Below are positions 1 through 7,794 of a stretch of DNA of 64,000 bases, piece by piece. Source of the DNA: Saccharibacillus endophyticus (GTDB lineage: Bacteria; Bacillota; Bacilli; Paenibacillales; Paenibacillaceae). The DNA lies in NCBI RefSeq assembly GCF_013185185.1, contig NZ_JAAZWE010000004.1:590232-654231 (forward strand), given 5' to 3'. The translations under genes and the position numbers were made by a program. The notes under the pieces were generated by a model. The model worked only from the letters and a program-made list of their open reading frames with translations, was not told the origin of the DNA and made no database searches. Positions within the stretch are counted from its first letter, which is position 1. Each line of letters starts with the position of its first letter.

Positions 1-195
<195 letters not shown>

Positions 196-984
196 TCAGT
201 CTCCTCCTTCGGCTGCCGGAAGTTCCGACAAGCCTTCGATCGGATTTTGCGTCGCAAAGTGACCGGACCGGTTGACTTTGGTACGCAGGTATTTCTCGTT
301 GAACTCGGATACGTCGCCCCACAGCGGCGTACGTCCGGATACGTTCATGCCCGACGCTCTCAAAGCTTCCAGTTTGCGAGGGTTGTTCGTGATCAACGTC
401 ACCGGCTGCTCGCGCAGGAACTTCAGCACGCCGATCGCGCCGTCGTAGTCGCGGGTATCGTCTTCAAAGCCGAGTGCCAGGTTGGCTTCGACGGTATCCA
501 TGCCTTGCTCTTGCAGGATGTACGCCATTGCTTTGCTGAACAGGCCGATGCCGCGTCCTTCGTGATTCGCCAGGTAAAAGAGCGCACCCGAACCATGTTC
601 CGCGATCATTTTCATCGATTGGCGCAGCTGGTAGCCGCAGTCGCATCTTTTGCTGCCGAAAATATCGCCGGTGTGGCAAATGCTGTGCATGCGGATCAGC
701 GCGTCCGGCGAATTTTCGAAATCGCCGTAAACGAGCACGCTGGATTGTTGGCCTTCGGCCAGATTCATCGTCGGCAGGCTGCGGATCAATTCCTCAGCGG
801 ACATATTTTCGCCGCCTTCGGGCTGCTTCATCCAGCTGTACCAGCGGAACACGAGCGTCTCTCCTTCCAGGTTGACCGGCAGCTTGATCGGACCGACCAG
901 CACGTAGCCTTCTTTGGAATTTTGCGGAGAAGGGATATTATGAATGCTGTCTTTAAGCATGAAAGCTGCGCTGTTGTTTACCAT
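196..984 (-). CDS. ribA: GTP cyclohydrolase II (monofunctional RibA)
   Basis: The protein (262 aa) catalyses the first step of riboflavin synthesis: opening of the GTP imidazole ring with release of formate and pyrophosphate. Zinc ligands are visible in SICHTGDIFGSKRCDCG (about residues 101-117), followed by HEGRGIGL (about 141) and the LGFEDDTRDY segment holding the proposed catalytic Asp/Arg pair. The Tyr before the HEGRG motif is kept (FYLANHEGRG). That argues for a true GCH II rather than the Tyr-to-Met variant known from Streptomyces. There is no DHBP synthase (RibB) domain, unlike the RibBA fusion common in Bacilli; an N-terminal extension of about 70 residues takes its place. An AAGGA ribosome site precedes the ATG. 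ribD follows directly. Confidence 0.93.
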   Translation of the reverse strand: MVNNSAAFMLKDSIHNIPSPQNSKEGYVLVGPIKLPVNLEGETLVFRWYSWMKQPEGGENMSAEELIRSLPTMNLAEGQQSSVLVYGDFENSPDALIRMHSICHTGDIFGSKRCDCGYQLRQSMKMIAEHGSGALFYLANHEGRGIGLFSKAMAYILQEQGMDTVEANLALGFEDDTRDYDGAIGVLKFLREQPVTLITNNPRKLEALRASGMNVSGRTPLWGDVSEFNEKYLRTKVNRSGHFATQNPIEGLSELPAAEGGD

Positions 985-1234
985 GATGGCACATCCTTAT
1001 TTTCATATTGGTTAAGTCGGGCAAGCCGCCAAGCAGGAATTTTCTCCGCGGCGGTCCGTATTCGGATTCTCGGTAAAATGGACACGGCACCTGTCGGTTC
1101 CGCATCCTCGTTACCTATACGTTCGCAGCCCGGGCAAATTCGGATCATCTTCCGGCCGATTTTTTTGCCGTCCCGTTTGCCGGGCAATGCTTTTCATTGT
1201 AGCGTCTATCTGTATATTATCGTCGCTTTGAATG
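985..1234. other. Intergenic leader of ribA
   Basis: This 250-bp gap lies upstream of ribA and downstream of the convergently placed monooxygenase stop codon. I looked for an FMN (RFN) riboswitch on the minus strand and did not recognise its conserved segments. A ribA promoter should lie here but no confident -35/-10 pair was identified. Confidence 0.4.
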
Positions 1235-2326
1235 TTAAATATTAAAATTTTGAGCATAAGTCAATTCCATATCGACCTGCTCGCGCTGTCTGCGCTCCAC
1301 ATCGCCGCGACGGCGTTGTTCCAATCGATCCAACGGCTCGCCGGTATCCTGCCTGCGTTCCAGACAGGCGAGCAGCTCTTCATGCAGCACGTCCGCGTCG
1401 CGCAGAGCTTCGTTCAGTCCAAAGGCTCCCGTAGGCGTCATGGTATGCGCGGCATCGCCGATCAATACCAGACCGGGCTCCGCCCAACGCTCCGACTTGC
1501 TGCTGAAAATGTCGAGCAGCACGAAATCCTGCCAAGACGTGATATGCTCCCGCACGCTCGGTTCAAGCTTCGGAAAAGCATCGATCAGCGTCTGCGTCAA
1601 TTCTTCGAACGGCCGCTTGCGAAGCTCCTTGTACGAGTCTTCTTCGATATTCCAGCCGACCTGCACATAACCGCGGGCCTGCGTGAACAGATGAAGCTGC
1701 TGGCCGTTCTGGATAGTGGAACACATGACCGGCTCCCAGCCTTCCGGCGCAGGAATTCTCGCCCACAGCAGATCGTATCCGTGTCCTTCGGCGCTCACCG
1801 GGATTCCCGCATATTTGCGCACCGACGAATATCGGCCGTCCGCTCCGACGACCACGCTGCTGCGAATCTCCAGGTTGCGGCCTTCAGCAGTGCGGACTTT
1901 CACGCCTGTATACCGGCCGTCCTCGCCTTGCAGCAAACCGCGCACGGTCGTGCCGGGCATGTACGTAAAGTTCGGGTACTGCTTGGCTTCGTCCAGTAGG
2001 GCATGGAGTAGATCAGCCTGCGGGATATGAATGCCCACATTGCCGCCTGCCGTATCGGGCAGGATCGTTTTCACGACTTGTTGGTTGTCCCAATACTCCA
2101 GCCGAACCAACGGCAGAACGGCTTCCGGTTGAATCTTCTCCAAAATGCCGTGCTTTTTCAATACGCGCTCGCCGTCGCCGTTTATGATTTCTCCGCGGAA
2201 CGACGGTCCGGGTACCGGCTGCTTTTCGACCAATACAACGTCCACTCCGCGGCGGGCCAGCAGGCATGCCAGCAGCGTGCCGGCCGGCCCGCCGCCCGCG
2301 ATACAAATCTCCGTTTGTCGTTCCAT
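1235..2326 (-). CDS. FAD-dependent aromatic-type monooxygenase/oxidoreductase
   Basis: This is a flavoprotein of the PHBH/UbiH-like class A monooxygenase family. At the N-terminus it has the dinucleotide-binding GGGPAGTLLA motif, a mid-protein VVGADGRYSSVR (the GD fingerprint) and the second FAD motif LIGDAAHTMTPTGAFGLNEA near residue 290. The family uses NAD(P)H and oxygen to hydroxylate aromatic substrates; the substrate here is unknown. The ATG at 2326 was chosen over an in-frame ATG 27 bp upstream because GGAGG lies 8 bp before it. The gene is divergent from an HxlR-family regulator that has a YodB-like N-terminal cysteine, so induction by quinones or electrophiles is a reasonable guess. 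The last about 35 residues are unusually rich in Arg and Glu. Confidence 0.85.
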   Translation of the reverse strand: MERQTEICIAGGGPAGTLLACLLARRGVDVVLVEKQPVPGPSFRGEIINGDGERVLKKHGILEKIQPEAVLPLVRLEYWDNQQVVKTILPDTAGGNVGIHIPQADLLHALLDEAKQYPNFTYMPGTTVRGLLQGEDGRYTGVKVRTAEGRNLEIRSSVVVGADGRYSSVRKYAGIPVSAEGHGYDLLWARIPAPEGWEPVMCSTIQNGQQLHLFTQARGYVQVGWNIEEDSYKELRKRPFEELTQTLIDAFPKLEPSVREHITSWQDFVLLDIFSSKSERWAEPGLVLIGDAAHTMTPTGAFGLNEALRDADVLHEELLACLERRQDTGEPLDRLEQRRRGDVERRQREQVDMELTYAQNFNI

Positions 2327-2435
2327 CCTTCTGTCCTCCGATTTTGCTTGCATTCAAACCAACGAACATGATTGGTTTCTTTATTAGGGATAGACGCTTA
2401 TACATTGTTCGCATAAGCGATACGAGTCATAGAAT

Positions 2436-2454
2436 TACTTTATGTAACCAAGTA
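2436..2454. promoter_or_regulatory. Candidate HxlR/YodB-type operator
   Basis: An imperfect inverted repeat, TACTT-N9-AAGTA, also contains the palindromic TTACTTTATGTAA (from 2435). It lies between the divergent monooxygenase and hxlR genes, about 110 bp before the monooxygenase start. From memory it resembles the operator type bound by the B. subtilis thiol-sensing regulators YodB and CatR. The assignment is an inference. Confidence 0.4.
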
Positions 2455-2504
2455 TATTTATTTAACACATCATAGTCAAGTATTAATTATTACGAAATGT
2501 AAGC

Positions 2505-2533
2505 TTGTTTATTTTAATCACCGATTGTATAAT
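2505..2533 (+). promoter_or_regulatory. SigA-type promoter of hxlR
   Basis: TTGTTT, a 17-bp spacer and a perfect TATAAT lie about 120 bp upstream of the hxlR start codon on the plus strand. Confidence 0.7.
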
Positions 2534-2652
2534 AAAGAAGCAGCAACGCAAATGTAACCCTTTCATCGCCTGGAAATTCGGGCTTATCTTTTATAGATTG
2601 GCGAATACGTCAGCAAGAGAACAAACACGCATATATTAGGAGAGTGATCCCA

Positions 2653-2988
2653 TTGGCCGCAGAGCTGAATCAACTGTGCCCTAGATTTGAAAAAGCGATC
2701 GAAGTGCTCAGTAAGCGCTGGACGACCCTGATCATCTATCGGCTGCTGGACGGCCCGCGCCGCTTCGTGGACATCGAAAGTTCGTTGACCAACCTGAGCG
2801 GCAAAGTATTGTCGGAACGATTGAAGGAACTTGAAGAAGAAGGCATCGTGCTTCGCACGGTATACCCGGAGAAGCCGGTACGGATCGAATATTCGTTGAC
2901 GGATATGGGGCGGGATTTGGCTCCGGTGATGGACGATATTCAAGGCTGGGCGACGCGATGGATCAAGGTGAAGCAGGAGCAGGTTTAA
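2653..2988 (+). CDS. HxlR-family transcriptional regulator, YodB-like with sensing cysteine
   Basis: This is a 111-aa winged-helix protein of the HxlR family. The start LNQLCPRFEKAIEVLSKRW places a single cysteine (residue 9) just before the first helix. B. subtilis YodB has its quinone- and diamide-sensing Cys6 in the same place. The rest is typical: DGPRRFVDIE, LSERLKELEEEGIV and the wing PVRIEYSLTDMG. A TTG start at 2653 is preferred because AGGAGAG ends 9 bp upstream; the in-frame GTG at 2644 overlaps that site. The gene is divergent from the flavin monooxygenase and probably represses it and itself. A terminator follows immediately. Confidence 0.85.
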   Translation: MAAELNQLCPRFEKAIEVLSKRWTTLIIYRLLDGPRRFVDIESSLTNLSGKVLSERLKELEEEGIVLRTVYPEKPVRIEYSLTDMGRDLAPVMDDIQGWATRWIKVKQEQV

Positions 2989-3013
2989 AAAAGACACCCG
3001 CAGGGGTGTCTTT
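2986..3013 (+). terminator. Intrinsic terminator of hxlR (first of two similar hairpins)
   Basis: The hairpin AGACACCC-GCAG-GGGTGTCT is followed by TTT and starts right at the hxlR stop codon. A near-identical hairpin occurs at 3237-3257, on the other side of repeat element A. Confidence 0.75.
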
Positions 3014-3016
3014 GTC

Positions 3017-3230
3017 GAGAAAGTCACTTTGGCGAGGGAAGCGAGAAGACTGCGAGAGAAATTGCCAGCATAGGCTCCCGAAGTGCATTTCTTCGAAATG
3101 CTTCACAATCCGCTGTCTCACTTGGAAAACCTGATTAGAATTTAAGGTGTAGTTTTCCAAGTTCAAAGGCGTCTTTCACTGAATTTCTCTCTCCGTCTTC
3201 TCGCTTCCAGTTACGTTGGACTTTCTTGAC
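3017..3230 (+). repeat. Dispersed structured repeat, copy A
   Basis: An intergenic element of about 214 bp. The outer arms 3017-3063 and 3181-3228 are imperfect inverted repeats containing GGAAGCGAGAAGAC and its complement. The inner stem pairs 3120-3130 (ACTTGGAAAAC) with 3152-3162 and is followed by TCAAAGGC. A small palindrome, GAAGTGCATTTCTTCG..., fills 3080-3104. The arms match copy D (44866-45049, opposite orientation) closely. The small palindrome is identical in copies B and C. It has no coding potential. It lies between convergent hxlR and the SMR genes and is flanked by two terminator-like hairpins. Confidence 0.8.
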
Positions 3231-3236
3231 ACGTTG

Positions 3237-3262
3237 AGACACCCATGAGGGGTGTCTTTTTT
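3237..3262 (+). terminator. Second GACACCC hairpin terminator
   Basis: AGACACCC-ATGA-GGGGTGTCT followed by six T. The stem matches the hairpin at 2992-3011, so element A sits between two copies of nearly the same terminator. Confidence 0.8.
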
Positions 3263-3322
3263 CATGCTCCGGCTATTTTAAACTAGATTTGGAATAGGAT
3301 CTTCATGTTGGGGATTGTTCCT

Positions 3323-3640
3323 TTACCCGCTCACCAACTTCAATCCCACCGCCGAACCAAGCACCAACGCAATGCACAGAATCCGCATGACATTCTTCGA
3401 TTCCCCATAGAAAATCATGCCGAGAATCGCGCCGCCGGAGGCGCCGATGCCGGTCCAGACGGCGTATGCGGTGCCCATCGGCAATGTCTTCATCGCGAGC
3501 GACAGAAAAATAAAACTCAAGCCGAAGCCGCCTGCCATCATCATAAACGCTTTGATATTTTTATCTTGGTGCAGTTTATTAATCATCAGCACGCCGACCA
3601 TTTCGAAAATCCCCGCCAGAATCAAAAATGTCCAGTTCAT
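3323..3640 (-). CDS. SMR-family efflux subunit, second gene of guanidinium exporter pair
   Basis: This 105-aa, four-helix small multidrug resistance protein begins MNWTFLILAGIFEMVGVLMI, so the membrane-embedded Glu14-equivalent of the family is present in the first helix. Other SMR hallmarks are MGTAYAVWTGIGASGG in helix 3 and a GLKLVSG end. It starts 2 bp after the stop of its partner at an ATG with GGAGGGG 9 bp upstream; an earlier in-frame TTG is less likely. Paired SMR genes form heteromeric exporters. The guanidine-I riboswitch upstream points to guanidinium as the substrate. Confidence 0.88.
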   Translation of the reverse strand: MNWTFLILAGIFEMVGVLMINKLHQDKNIKAFMMMAGGFGLSFIFLSLAMKTLPMGTAYAVWTGIGASGGAILGMIFYGESKNVMRILCIALVLGSAVGLKLVSG

Positions 3641-3642
3641 CG

Positions 3643-3984
3643 TCAAGCCCCTCCTTTTTCTTCAGTTTTACCGTGACTCAGCAACTTCAAGCCGATCACG
3701 CCCAGCAGCAGCGTGCCGATCATCAACAGCTTGGCCAATTGAATCTCGGCTCCGAACAATACGATCTCCGCGATGACCGTACCCGCCGTGCCCAAGCCCA
3801 CGAACACCGCATACACCGTGCCGACAGGCAGCGTACGCGAAGCGGCGATCATCAGGTAAAAGCTGACCACGATCGCAACGAACGTTCCGGCCCATTCCCA
3901 GACTCCCGACGCGTGTTTCAACCCGATCACCCAACCTACCTCGAACAACGCGGCGATGACGACGGACATCCAAATTTTATTCAT
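3643..3984 (-). CDS. SMR-family efflux subunit, first gene of guanidinium exporter pair
   Basis: This 113-aa, four-helix SMR protein opens [20 protein letters not shown], with the conserved acidic residue in helix 1. [19 protein letters not shown] in helix 3 and GVIGLKLLS at the C-terminus are family signatures, and a short charged tail (HGKTEEKGG) follows. It is the first gene after the riboswitch and terminator and is followed after 2 bp by its partner. Riboswitch-linked SMR pairs of the YkkCD/Gdx type export guanidinium in antiport with protons. The role here rests on that context. Confidence 0.9.
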   Translation of the reverse strand: MNKIWMSVVIAALFEVGWVIGLKHASGVWEWAGTFVAIVVSFYLMIAASRTLPVGTVYAVFVGLGTAGTVIAEIVLFGAEIQLAKLLMIGTLLLGVIGLKLLSHGKTEEKGGA

Positions 3985-4025
3985 GATTTCATTTCCTCCT
4001 TTTTTGATTCAATCGACATGAACGC

Positions 4026-4077
4026 AAAAAAGCCCGGGAGAATAAACCGCTCTTCGCAGTTCATCTCCCGGGCTTTT
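4026..4077 (-). terminator. Riboswitch expression-platform terminator
   Basis: On the minus strand, AAAGCCCGGGAG pairs with CTCCCGGGCTTTTTT across a 24-nt loop. The 5' arm overlaps the last conserved segment of the ykkC aptamer (CAAAAGCCCGGGAGA). Guanidine binding would therefore compete with terminator formation and switch the SMR genes on. Confidence 0.9.
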
Positions 4078-4152
4078 GTCCCTCCGTGGCACGGCGCACG
4101 CCGTGAGTTTTCTCTCGGACCTGTCCGGCCTTGCGGCCGCGGAACCCTAGAA
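4060..4152 (-). ncRNA. Guanidine-I (ykkC) riboswitch
   Basis: The minus-strand leader of the SMR pair carries the conserved ykkC landmarks in order: CTAGGGTTCCG, a GC-rich hairpin, CAGGTCCGAGAGAAAAC, a hairpin containing ACGGCGTGCGCCGTG, then ACGGAGGGACAAAAGCCCGGGAGA. This class binds guanidinium and usually controls guanidine exporters or carboxylases. Here the exporter genes directly downstream fit. The match is from recognition of the consensus; a covariance-model scan was not run. Confidence 0.93.
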
Positions 4153-4180
4153 AACATTCGCTCATGTAATTGTTCCCTTC

Positions 4181-4208
4181 ATTATACACAGCAGAGATCA
4201 GGGGTCAA
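4181..4208 (-). promoter_or_regulatory. Promoter of the guanidine riboswitch and SMR operon
   Basis: On the minus strand TTGACC, a 16-bp spacer and TATAAT precede the aptamer by about 30 nt. Confidence 0.65.
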
Positions 4209-4356
4209 GTCAGGCAAAAAGATTTCGGCGTGCTGCTTTCGACGATGCCGGGCGACTCTCCTCCCTCGCGTGCCGGCCGCAACGAACTGGGCACGGCCCC
4301 GCGCAAGATGTACAATCGGAAGACAACGAAATCGGATTTCGAAGGAGGCCTATGCA

Positions 4357-4749
4357 TTGGAAACGGTAAAAGTGTACAATACCGCAGTCGAAGCAACGCT
4401 CGAAGTGATCGGAGGCAAATGGAAACCGATCATCCTGTTCGTGCTGACGTTCGGCAAAAAGCGTAACGGCGAGCTGATGAAGCTGCTGCCTTCCGCGATT
4501 ACCCAAAAGGTGCTGACCCAACAGCTCAAAGAATTGGAGCGCGACGGAATCGTCCGCCGGATCGCCCATTCCACCGTGCCGCCGAAAGTCGAATACGAAC
4601 TGACGGATTACGGATGGAGCCTTAAAGAGATCCTGCACGCGCTTTGCCGCTGGGGCGAAAATCACGTCGAGCAAATCTACGGCAAACGCGCCGAGATCGC
4701 TTCTCCCGGCTCTTTTCTCGCGGCATCTTCCGCATTCAAGCCGGAATGA
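4357..4749 (+). CDS. HxlR-family transcriptional regulator lacking the redox cysteine
   Basis: This is a 130-aa winged-helix regulator with EVIGGKWKPIILFVL, LTQQLKELERDGIVRR and the wing PPKVEYELTDYG. The cysteine usually found just before this core (CPV...VIGGKW) is replaced: the sequence reads YNTAVEATLEVIGGKW. A thiol switch at that position is therefore absent, and the only cysteine is late in the protein. A TTG start at 4357 with GGAGG 8 bp upstream was chosen. Its 3' end overlaps the 3' end of the convergent reductase gene by 14 bp. Its target is not obvious from the sequence. Confidence 0.82.
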   Translation: METVKVYNTAVEATLEVIGGKWKPIILFVLTFGKKRNGELMKLLPSAITQKVLTQQLKELERDGIVRRIAHSTVPPKVEYELTDYGWSLKEILHALCRWGENHVEQIYGKRAEIASPGSFLAASSAFKPE

Positions 4750-5800
4750 TGCCGCGCTGACGAAAATCGTCGAAGATGCCGAAAAACATCGCTTCGGTAT
4801 CGACGAATTCGTGGAACCCGAATCGCCGCGCCTTGCTGCCGTCGGCGAAAAAATCGTAATCCCAACCGAAAACGAAATCGCCGAAGCCCCACGACGATAC
4901 GTCCGCGTACGAAAAGGGAGCCAGCCCGTAACGCTCGACCATATCGTTCCACAGAGGTTCTTTATCCCGCATGGTCTCGCCGAGCGGCATCGGAAGCGGG
5001 TCGGCCGCCTCGAGTCCGAAATAAGCGGCGATCTTCGGCCACAACTCGCTCCAGCGGAACAAATCGCCGTTCGCGATATTAAAAGCCTGATTCGCGCAGC
5101 TCGGCTCGGTCGCCGCCCATACGGTCGCTTTCGCCAACAGCCCCGCATCCGTCATCTCAAGCAGGCTTCGGTACGCGCCGGGTTTGCCGGGAAAGCGAAG
5201 CGGAATGCCGAGTTCTTTGGAAAACGAGGCATAAACGGCGATCACCGCCGCCAAGTTCATCGGATTGCCCAAACCGAAGCCGCAAACGACCGACGGACGC
5301 AGCGCGGACCACGTCCACCCGCTCTTCTTCGCCCTTCGCTCCAAAAATTGCTGCTGTTCGATATTGAATTCGGGCGGCATATGGCGGTCGTCGCTTTCTT
5401 TGGCCGGCGTTTTGAACGGACCGAGATGCGCGCCGTACACCTTGTAGCCCTGCATCAGGCTGATGTGCCGCAGGCGGCGGGCAGCAGGCTCGACGGCATC
5501 GACCGCGTTGACCAGCATCGCCAGATTCGGCTGCACCAGTTCGGCCCAAGTCGGACGGTCTTGATAAGCGGCGTAAAACAGATGCGTCACTTCGCTCAAG
5601 CCGCTCAGCGCTTCCTTGGAAGCGTCGGCGTCCAGCAGATCGACCGGGATATACCGTACGTTCTTCGAAGATTCGCCTCCCCGCCGGGATACGCCGATGA
5701 CGTTCCAGTCCGGCAGTTTTGCCAAATGCTCGATCAGATTCCCTCCGATCACTCCGTTCGCGCCGATCACCAACGCCGTTTTAGTTTCGTTTGCGTTCAT
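4736..5800 (-). CDS. PRISE-like NAD(P)-dependent SDR reductase
   Basis: This 354-aa Rossmann protein of the atypical/extended SDR class looks like the progesterone 5-beta-reductase/iridoid synthase-like (PRISE) group. It has an N-terminal IGANGVIGGNLIEHL nucleotide motif, SRRGG after strand 2, DLLDAD, LMQGYKVYGAHLGP in place of the catalytic loop, and ALRPSVVCGFG. PRISE enzymes reduce enones. The bacterial substrate is unknown. The ATG at 5800 follows AGGAGCAGGAAC and is preferred over an upstream in-frame start at 5830. It is convergent with and overlaps the HxlR gene, and may be that regulator's target through an antisense arrangement, though nothing proves this. Confidence 0.8.
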   Translation of the reverse strand: MNANETKTALVIGANGVIGGNLIEHLAKLPDWNVIGVSRRGGESSKNVRYIPVDLLDADASKEALSGLSEVTHLFYAAYQDRPTWAELVQPNLAMLVNAVDAVEPAARRLRHISLMQGYKVYGAHLGPFKTPAKESDDRHMPPEFNIEQQQFLERRAKKSGWTWSALRPSVVCGFGLGNPMNLAAVIAVYASFSKELGIPLRFPGKPGAYRSLLEMTDAGLLAKATVWAATEPSCANQAFNIANGDLFRWSELWPKIAAYFGLEAADPLPMPLGETMRDKEPLWNDMVERYGLAPFSYADVSSWGFGDFVFGWDYDFFADGSKARRFGFHEFVDTEAMFFGIFDDFRQRGIIPA

Positions 5801-5990
5801 GTTCCTGCTCCTGCTCCTCCCGCGATGCACAAGTAGCCGGTCTTATCTCGGCTCTTGCTCTATTCTGGCGAGACGAAGCGGAACTGAACAGTACGCACTT
5901 CGAAGTTCCATAAGCACTTTAAAGTCACAAATGGACAGCCGCAGGGCTGCCCGTCGCTTGGAATCTTTATGATTTTTGCATCAATCGAAT

Positions 5991-6686
5991 CTACTTCGCC
6001 GCTTCCGGATGGAATCCGCGATTATCCGCGTATCCCTCAATACTCCACACGCCCAGCTTTTCTTGTTTGGCCTTGTCTTGAATCTTCCGGAACTCGTCGA
6101 TATATTTGTCGTTCGGTTGATATACCACGACGCGTGCCAAGCCCTGTTCCAGCAGCTGCTCGTTGACCATGTCGCCGTCGAGATAGACGTAAGCCAGCAT
6201 TCGGTCGTACTGGTCGCGCTGCTCTTCGTCGAACTCCAGCTCAACCTGTTTCCCGCCCAGCAGCTTTTTCGTATACTCGCTCGCTTCCGGGCCGAACGGC
6301 TGTACCGGGGTTCCTTCCTTTTTCGTTTCCGGCGTATCCAGCAGCAGCATGCGCACCCGCTCGCGGCTGCCGTCCTCAAGAATCGCGATAAACGTATCTC
6401 CGTCGACGGTGCGCTCTACGGCAGCCGAGACGCGTCCGTCAACCGAAGCAGCGTCTTCCGAAGTCTTGTCGCCACCTGCCGCGCTTCCTTGCGTATCCGT
6501 TTGCCGACTGCTCTCCGTTGGCGTGGTTTCGTCCTGATCGAGCAGATTTCCCAACATCTCCCGACCCGGCCCCGTAAAAAGAAGCAGTCCTAATACAACA
6601 ACGGTCGCGATGATCGAGAGCACACTTCGCTTCGGCCCTCCGCCGGGATTTCCATTTTGCGGATTGCGCTGTTCTGGTGATGTCAT
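5991..6686 (-). CDS. Membrane-anchored thermonuclease-like (SNase) protein
   Basis: This 231-aa protein has a short cytoplasmic N-terminus, a transmembrane anchor at residues 21-38 (VLSIIATVVVLGLLLF), a low-complexity Thr/Ser/Gly linker and a C-terminal staphylococcal-nuclease OB-fold. Catalytic residues are visible: VDGDTF, RVRMLLLDTPETK (Arg35 and Glu43 equivalents) and QYDRMLAYVYLDG (Arg87 equivalent). It is predicted to degrade DNA or RNA outside the membrane in a calcium-dependent way. The ATG has GGAGG 7 bp upstream. A weak GC hairpin follows the stop (about 5935-5955). Confidence 0.9.
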   Translation of the reverse strand: MTSPEQRNPQNGNPGGGPKRSVLSIIATVVVLGLLLFTGPGREMLGNLLDQDETTPTESSRQTDTQGSAAGGDKTSEDAASVDGRVSAAVERTVDGDTFIAILEDGSRERVRMLLLDTPETKKEGTPVQPFGPEASEYTKKLLGGKQVELEFDEEQRDQYDRMLAYVYLDGDMVNEQLLEQGLARVVVYQPNDKYIDEFRKIQDKAKQEKLGVWSIEGYADNRGFHPEAAK

Positions 6687-6797
6687 GTCCGTTCCTCCGA
6701 TTCCTCATACTGCGTATTCCTCTGTCTTGCGCACCATTGTTCATACCCGTTTTTCTTGCAAAAAGCAAGCCGCCCCTCCCGCCGCAGTCCGATTTCT

Positions 6798-6826
6798 TTG
6801 CCATTGCGCGTCAAGTTCGTTACAAT
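6798..6826 (+). promoter_or_regulatory. SigA-type promoter of the nucleotidase-like gene
   Basis: TTGCCA, an exact 17-bp spacer and TACAAT on the plus strand, ending 60 bp before the start codon. Confidence 0.65.
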
Positions 6827-6886
6827 GCAAGTATCCGCGTTTTCAGGAAATCAACAACGCTTTTTCAAGCAATAGGAGAGATTGTC

Positions 6887-7459
6887 ATGAGCAAAAAAAT
6901 CGTAGCCATCGACATGGACGACACGATCTGTCATCTGGTGCCGAAAGCCATCCACTACCACAACGCCTCTTATCCGGACCTTCAGTTGAGTATCGATCAG
7001 GTAAGCAGCTTCGACCTGAGCACCATCTGGCATCCGGATTGCAACGAGGAGATTTTCTTCGGACGGCCGAAGTTATATGAAGAACTCGAAATTTTCGACG
7101 AGCATACGATCGAAGAAGTGCGCCGCATCAGCGAAGAGCACGACGTCATCATCGTCACGGCGGCCCGACCTTCGGCGGTTCCGGAGAAATGGAATTGGCT
7201 TCAGCAGCATATGCCGTTTATCCCGTTCGAAAACTTCTTCGTCGCCAAGCGCAAATACCTGCTGGAATTCGATCTGCTGATCGACGACGGTCCGCATAAT
7301 TTGCTGGCCGCGCGCGATGCCGGTAAACGTACCATCGGCATCCCGCGTCCGTGGAACCTGCCCCTGCAAAACGATTTCCTCATGAAGGATTCGTGGGACG
7401 GCATGGGCGAACTGGTGAATCGGGTGCTGTCAGGACCTGGTTTCCCGGTAAAAGGCTAG
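6887..7459 (+). CDS. HAD-superfamily 5'(3')-nucleotidase-like protein
   Basis: This 190-aa protein of the 5'-nucleotidase, deoxy (NT5C) HAD branch contains the nucleophile motif VAIDMDDTI at residues 6-14, the second motif IVTAARP near 85 and the acidic motif LLIDDGPHNL near 130. The family removes phosphate from deoxynucleoside monophosphates or related small phosphates in the cytoplasm. An AGGAGAG ribosome site and a canonical promoter precede it, and a strong terminator follows, so it is a single-gene transcript. Confidence 0.85.
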   Translation: MSKKIVAIDMDDTICHLVPKAIHYHNASYPDLQLSIDQVSSFDLSTIWHPDCNEEIFFGRPKLYEELEIFDEHTIEEVRRISEEHDVIIVTAARPSAVPEKWNWLQQHMPFIPFENFFVAKRKYLLEFDLLIDDGPHNLLAARDAGKRTIGIPRPWNLPLQNDFLMKDSWDGMGELVNRVLSGPGFPVKG

Positions 7460-7484
7460 CGCCGAGCTGAATCGATTCTACGCA

Positions 7485-7535
7485 AAACTCCCGCAGCAAC
7501 GAACGCTTAGGCGCCGTTGTTCCGGGAGTTTTTTT
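7485..7535 (+). terminator. Intrinsic terminator
   Basis: AAACTCCCG pairs with CGGGAGTTTTTTT around an inner GCAACGAA...GTTGTT stem. It terminates the nucleotidase-like gene. Confidence 0.85.
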
Positions 7536-7550
7536 AGTGAGCATTCGAAG

Positions 7551-7685
7551 TTAAGCCTCGTCTTTATATACCGTGTTCTCAAGCTTTTTGAGTCGTTTGG
7601 AAAAGGAAATCACACCGAACGCGACTGCCGCAATCCCGACCAAGCCCAATATTTGCGAAGCTACGGTTTCCCACACAATATGCAT
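7551..7685 (-). CDS. Small single-pass membrane protein (44 aa)
   Basis: This short gene reads MHIVWETVASQILGLVGIAA, continues through a hydrophobic stretch (residues about 10-28) and ends in a basic segment SKRLKKLENTVYKDEA. It has a textbook AGGAGG ribosome site 7 bp before the ATG, which is the main reason to believe it. It is predicted to sit in the membrane with its charged C-terminus in the cytoplasm. It resembles the many short membrane proteins of Bacilli with unknown roles; no family is claimed. It runs towards the preceding terminator, which could act in both directions. Confidence 0.7.
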   Translation of the reverse strand: MHIVWETVASQILGLVGIAAVAFGVISFSKRLKKLENTVYKDEA

Positions 7686-7794
7686 CAAAAAACCTCCTTA
7701 GGCTTGGGCAAAATACAACAAAACCCTGCCTCACTTGCCAGCGTACCACACCTTCCAGTTGTTATCAAATACAGATAATGATTTCCTGAACCCC

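Noticed and set aside
985-1234. Possible FMN riboswitch upstream of ribA
   Set aside because: The conserved RFN segments were not recognised on the minus strand.
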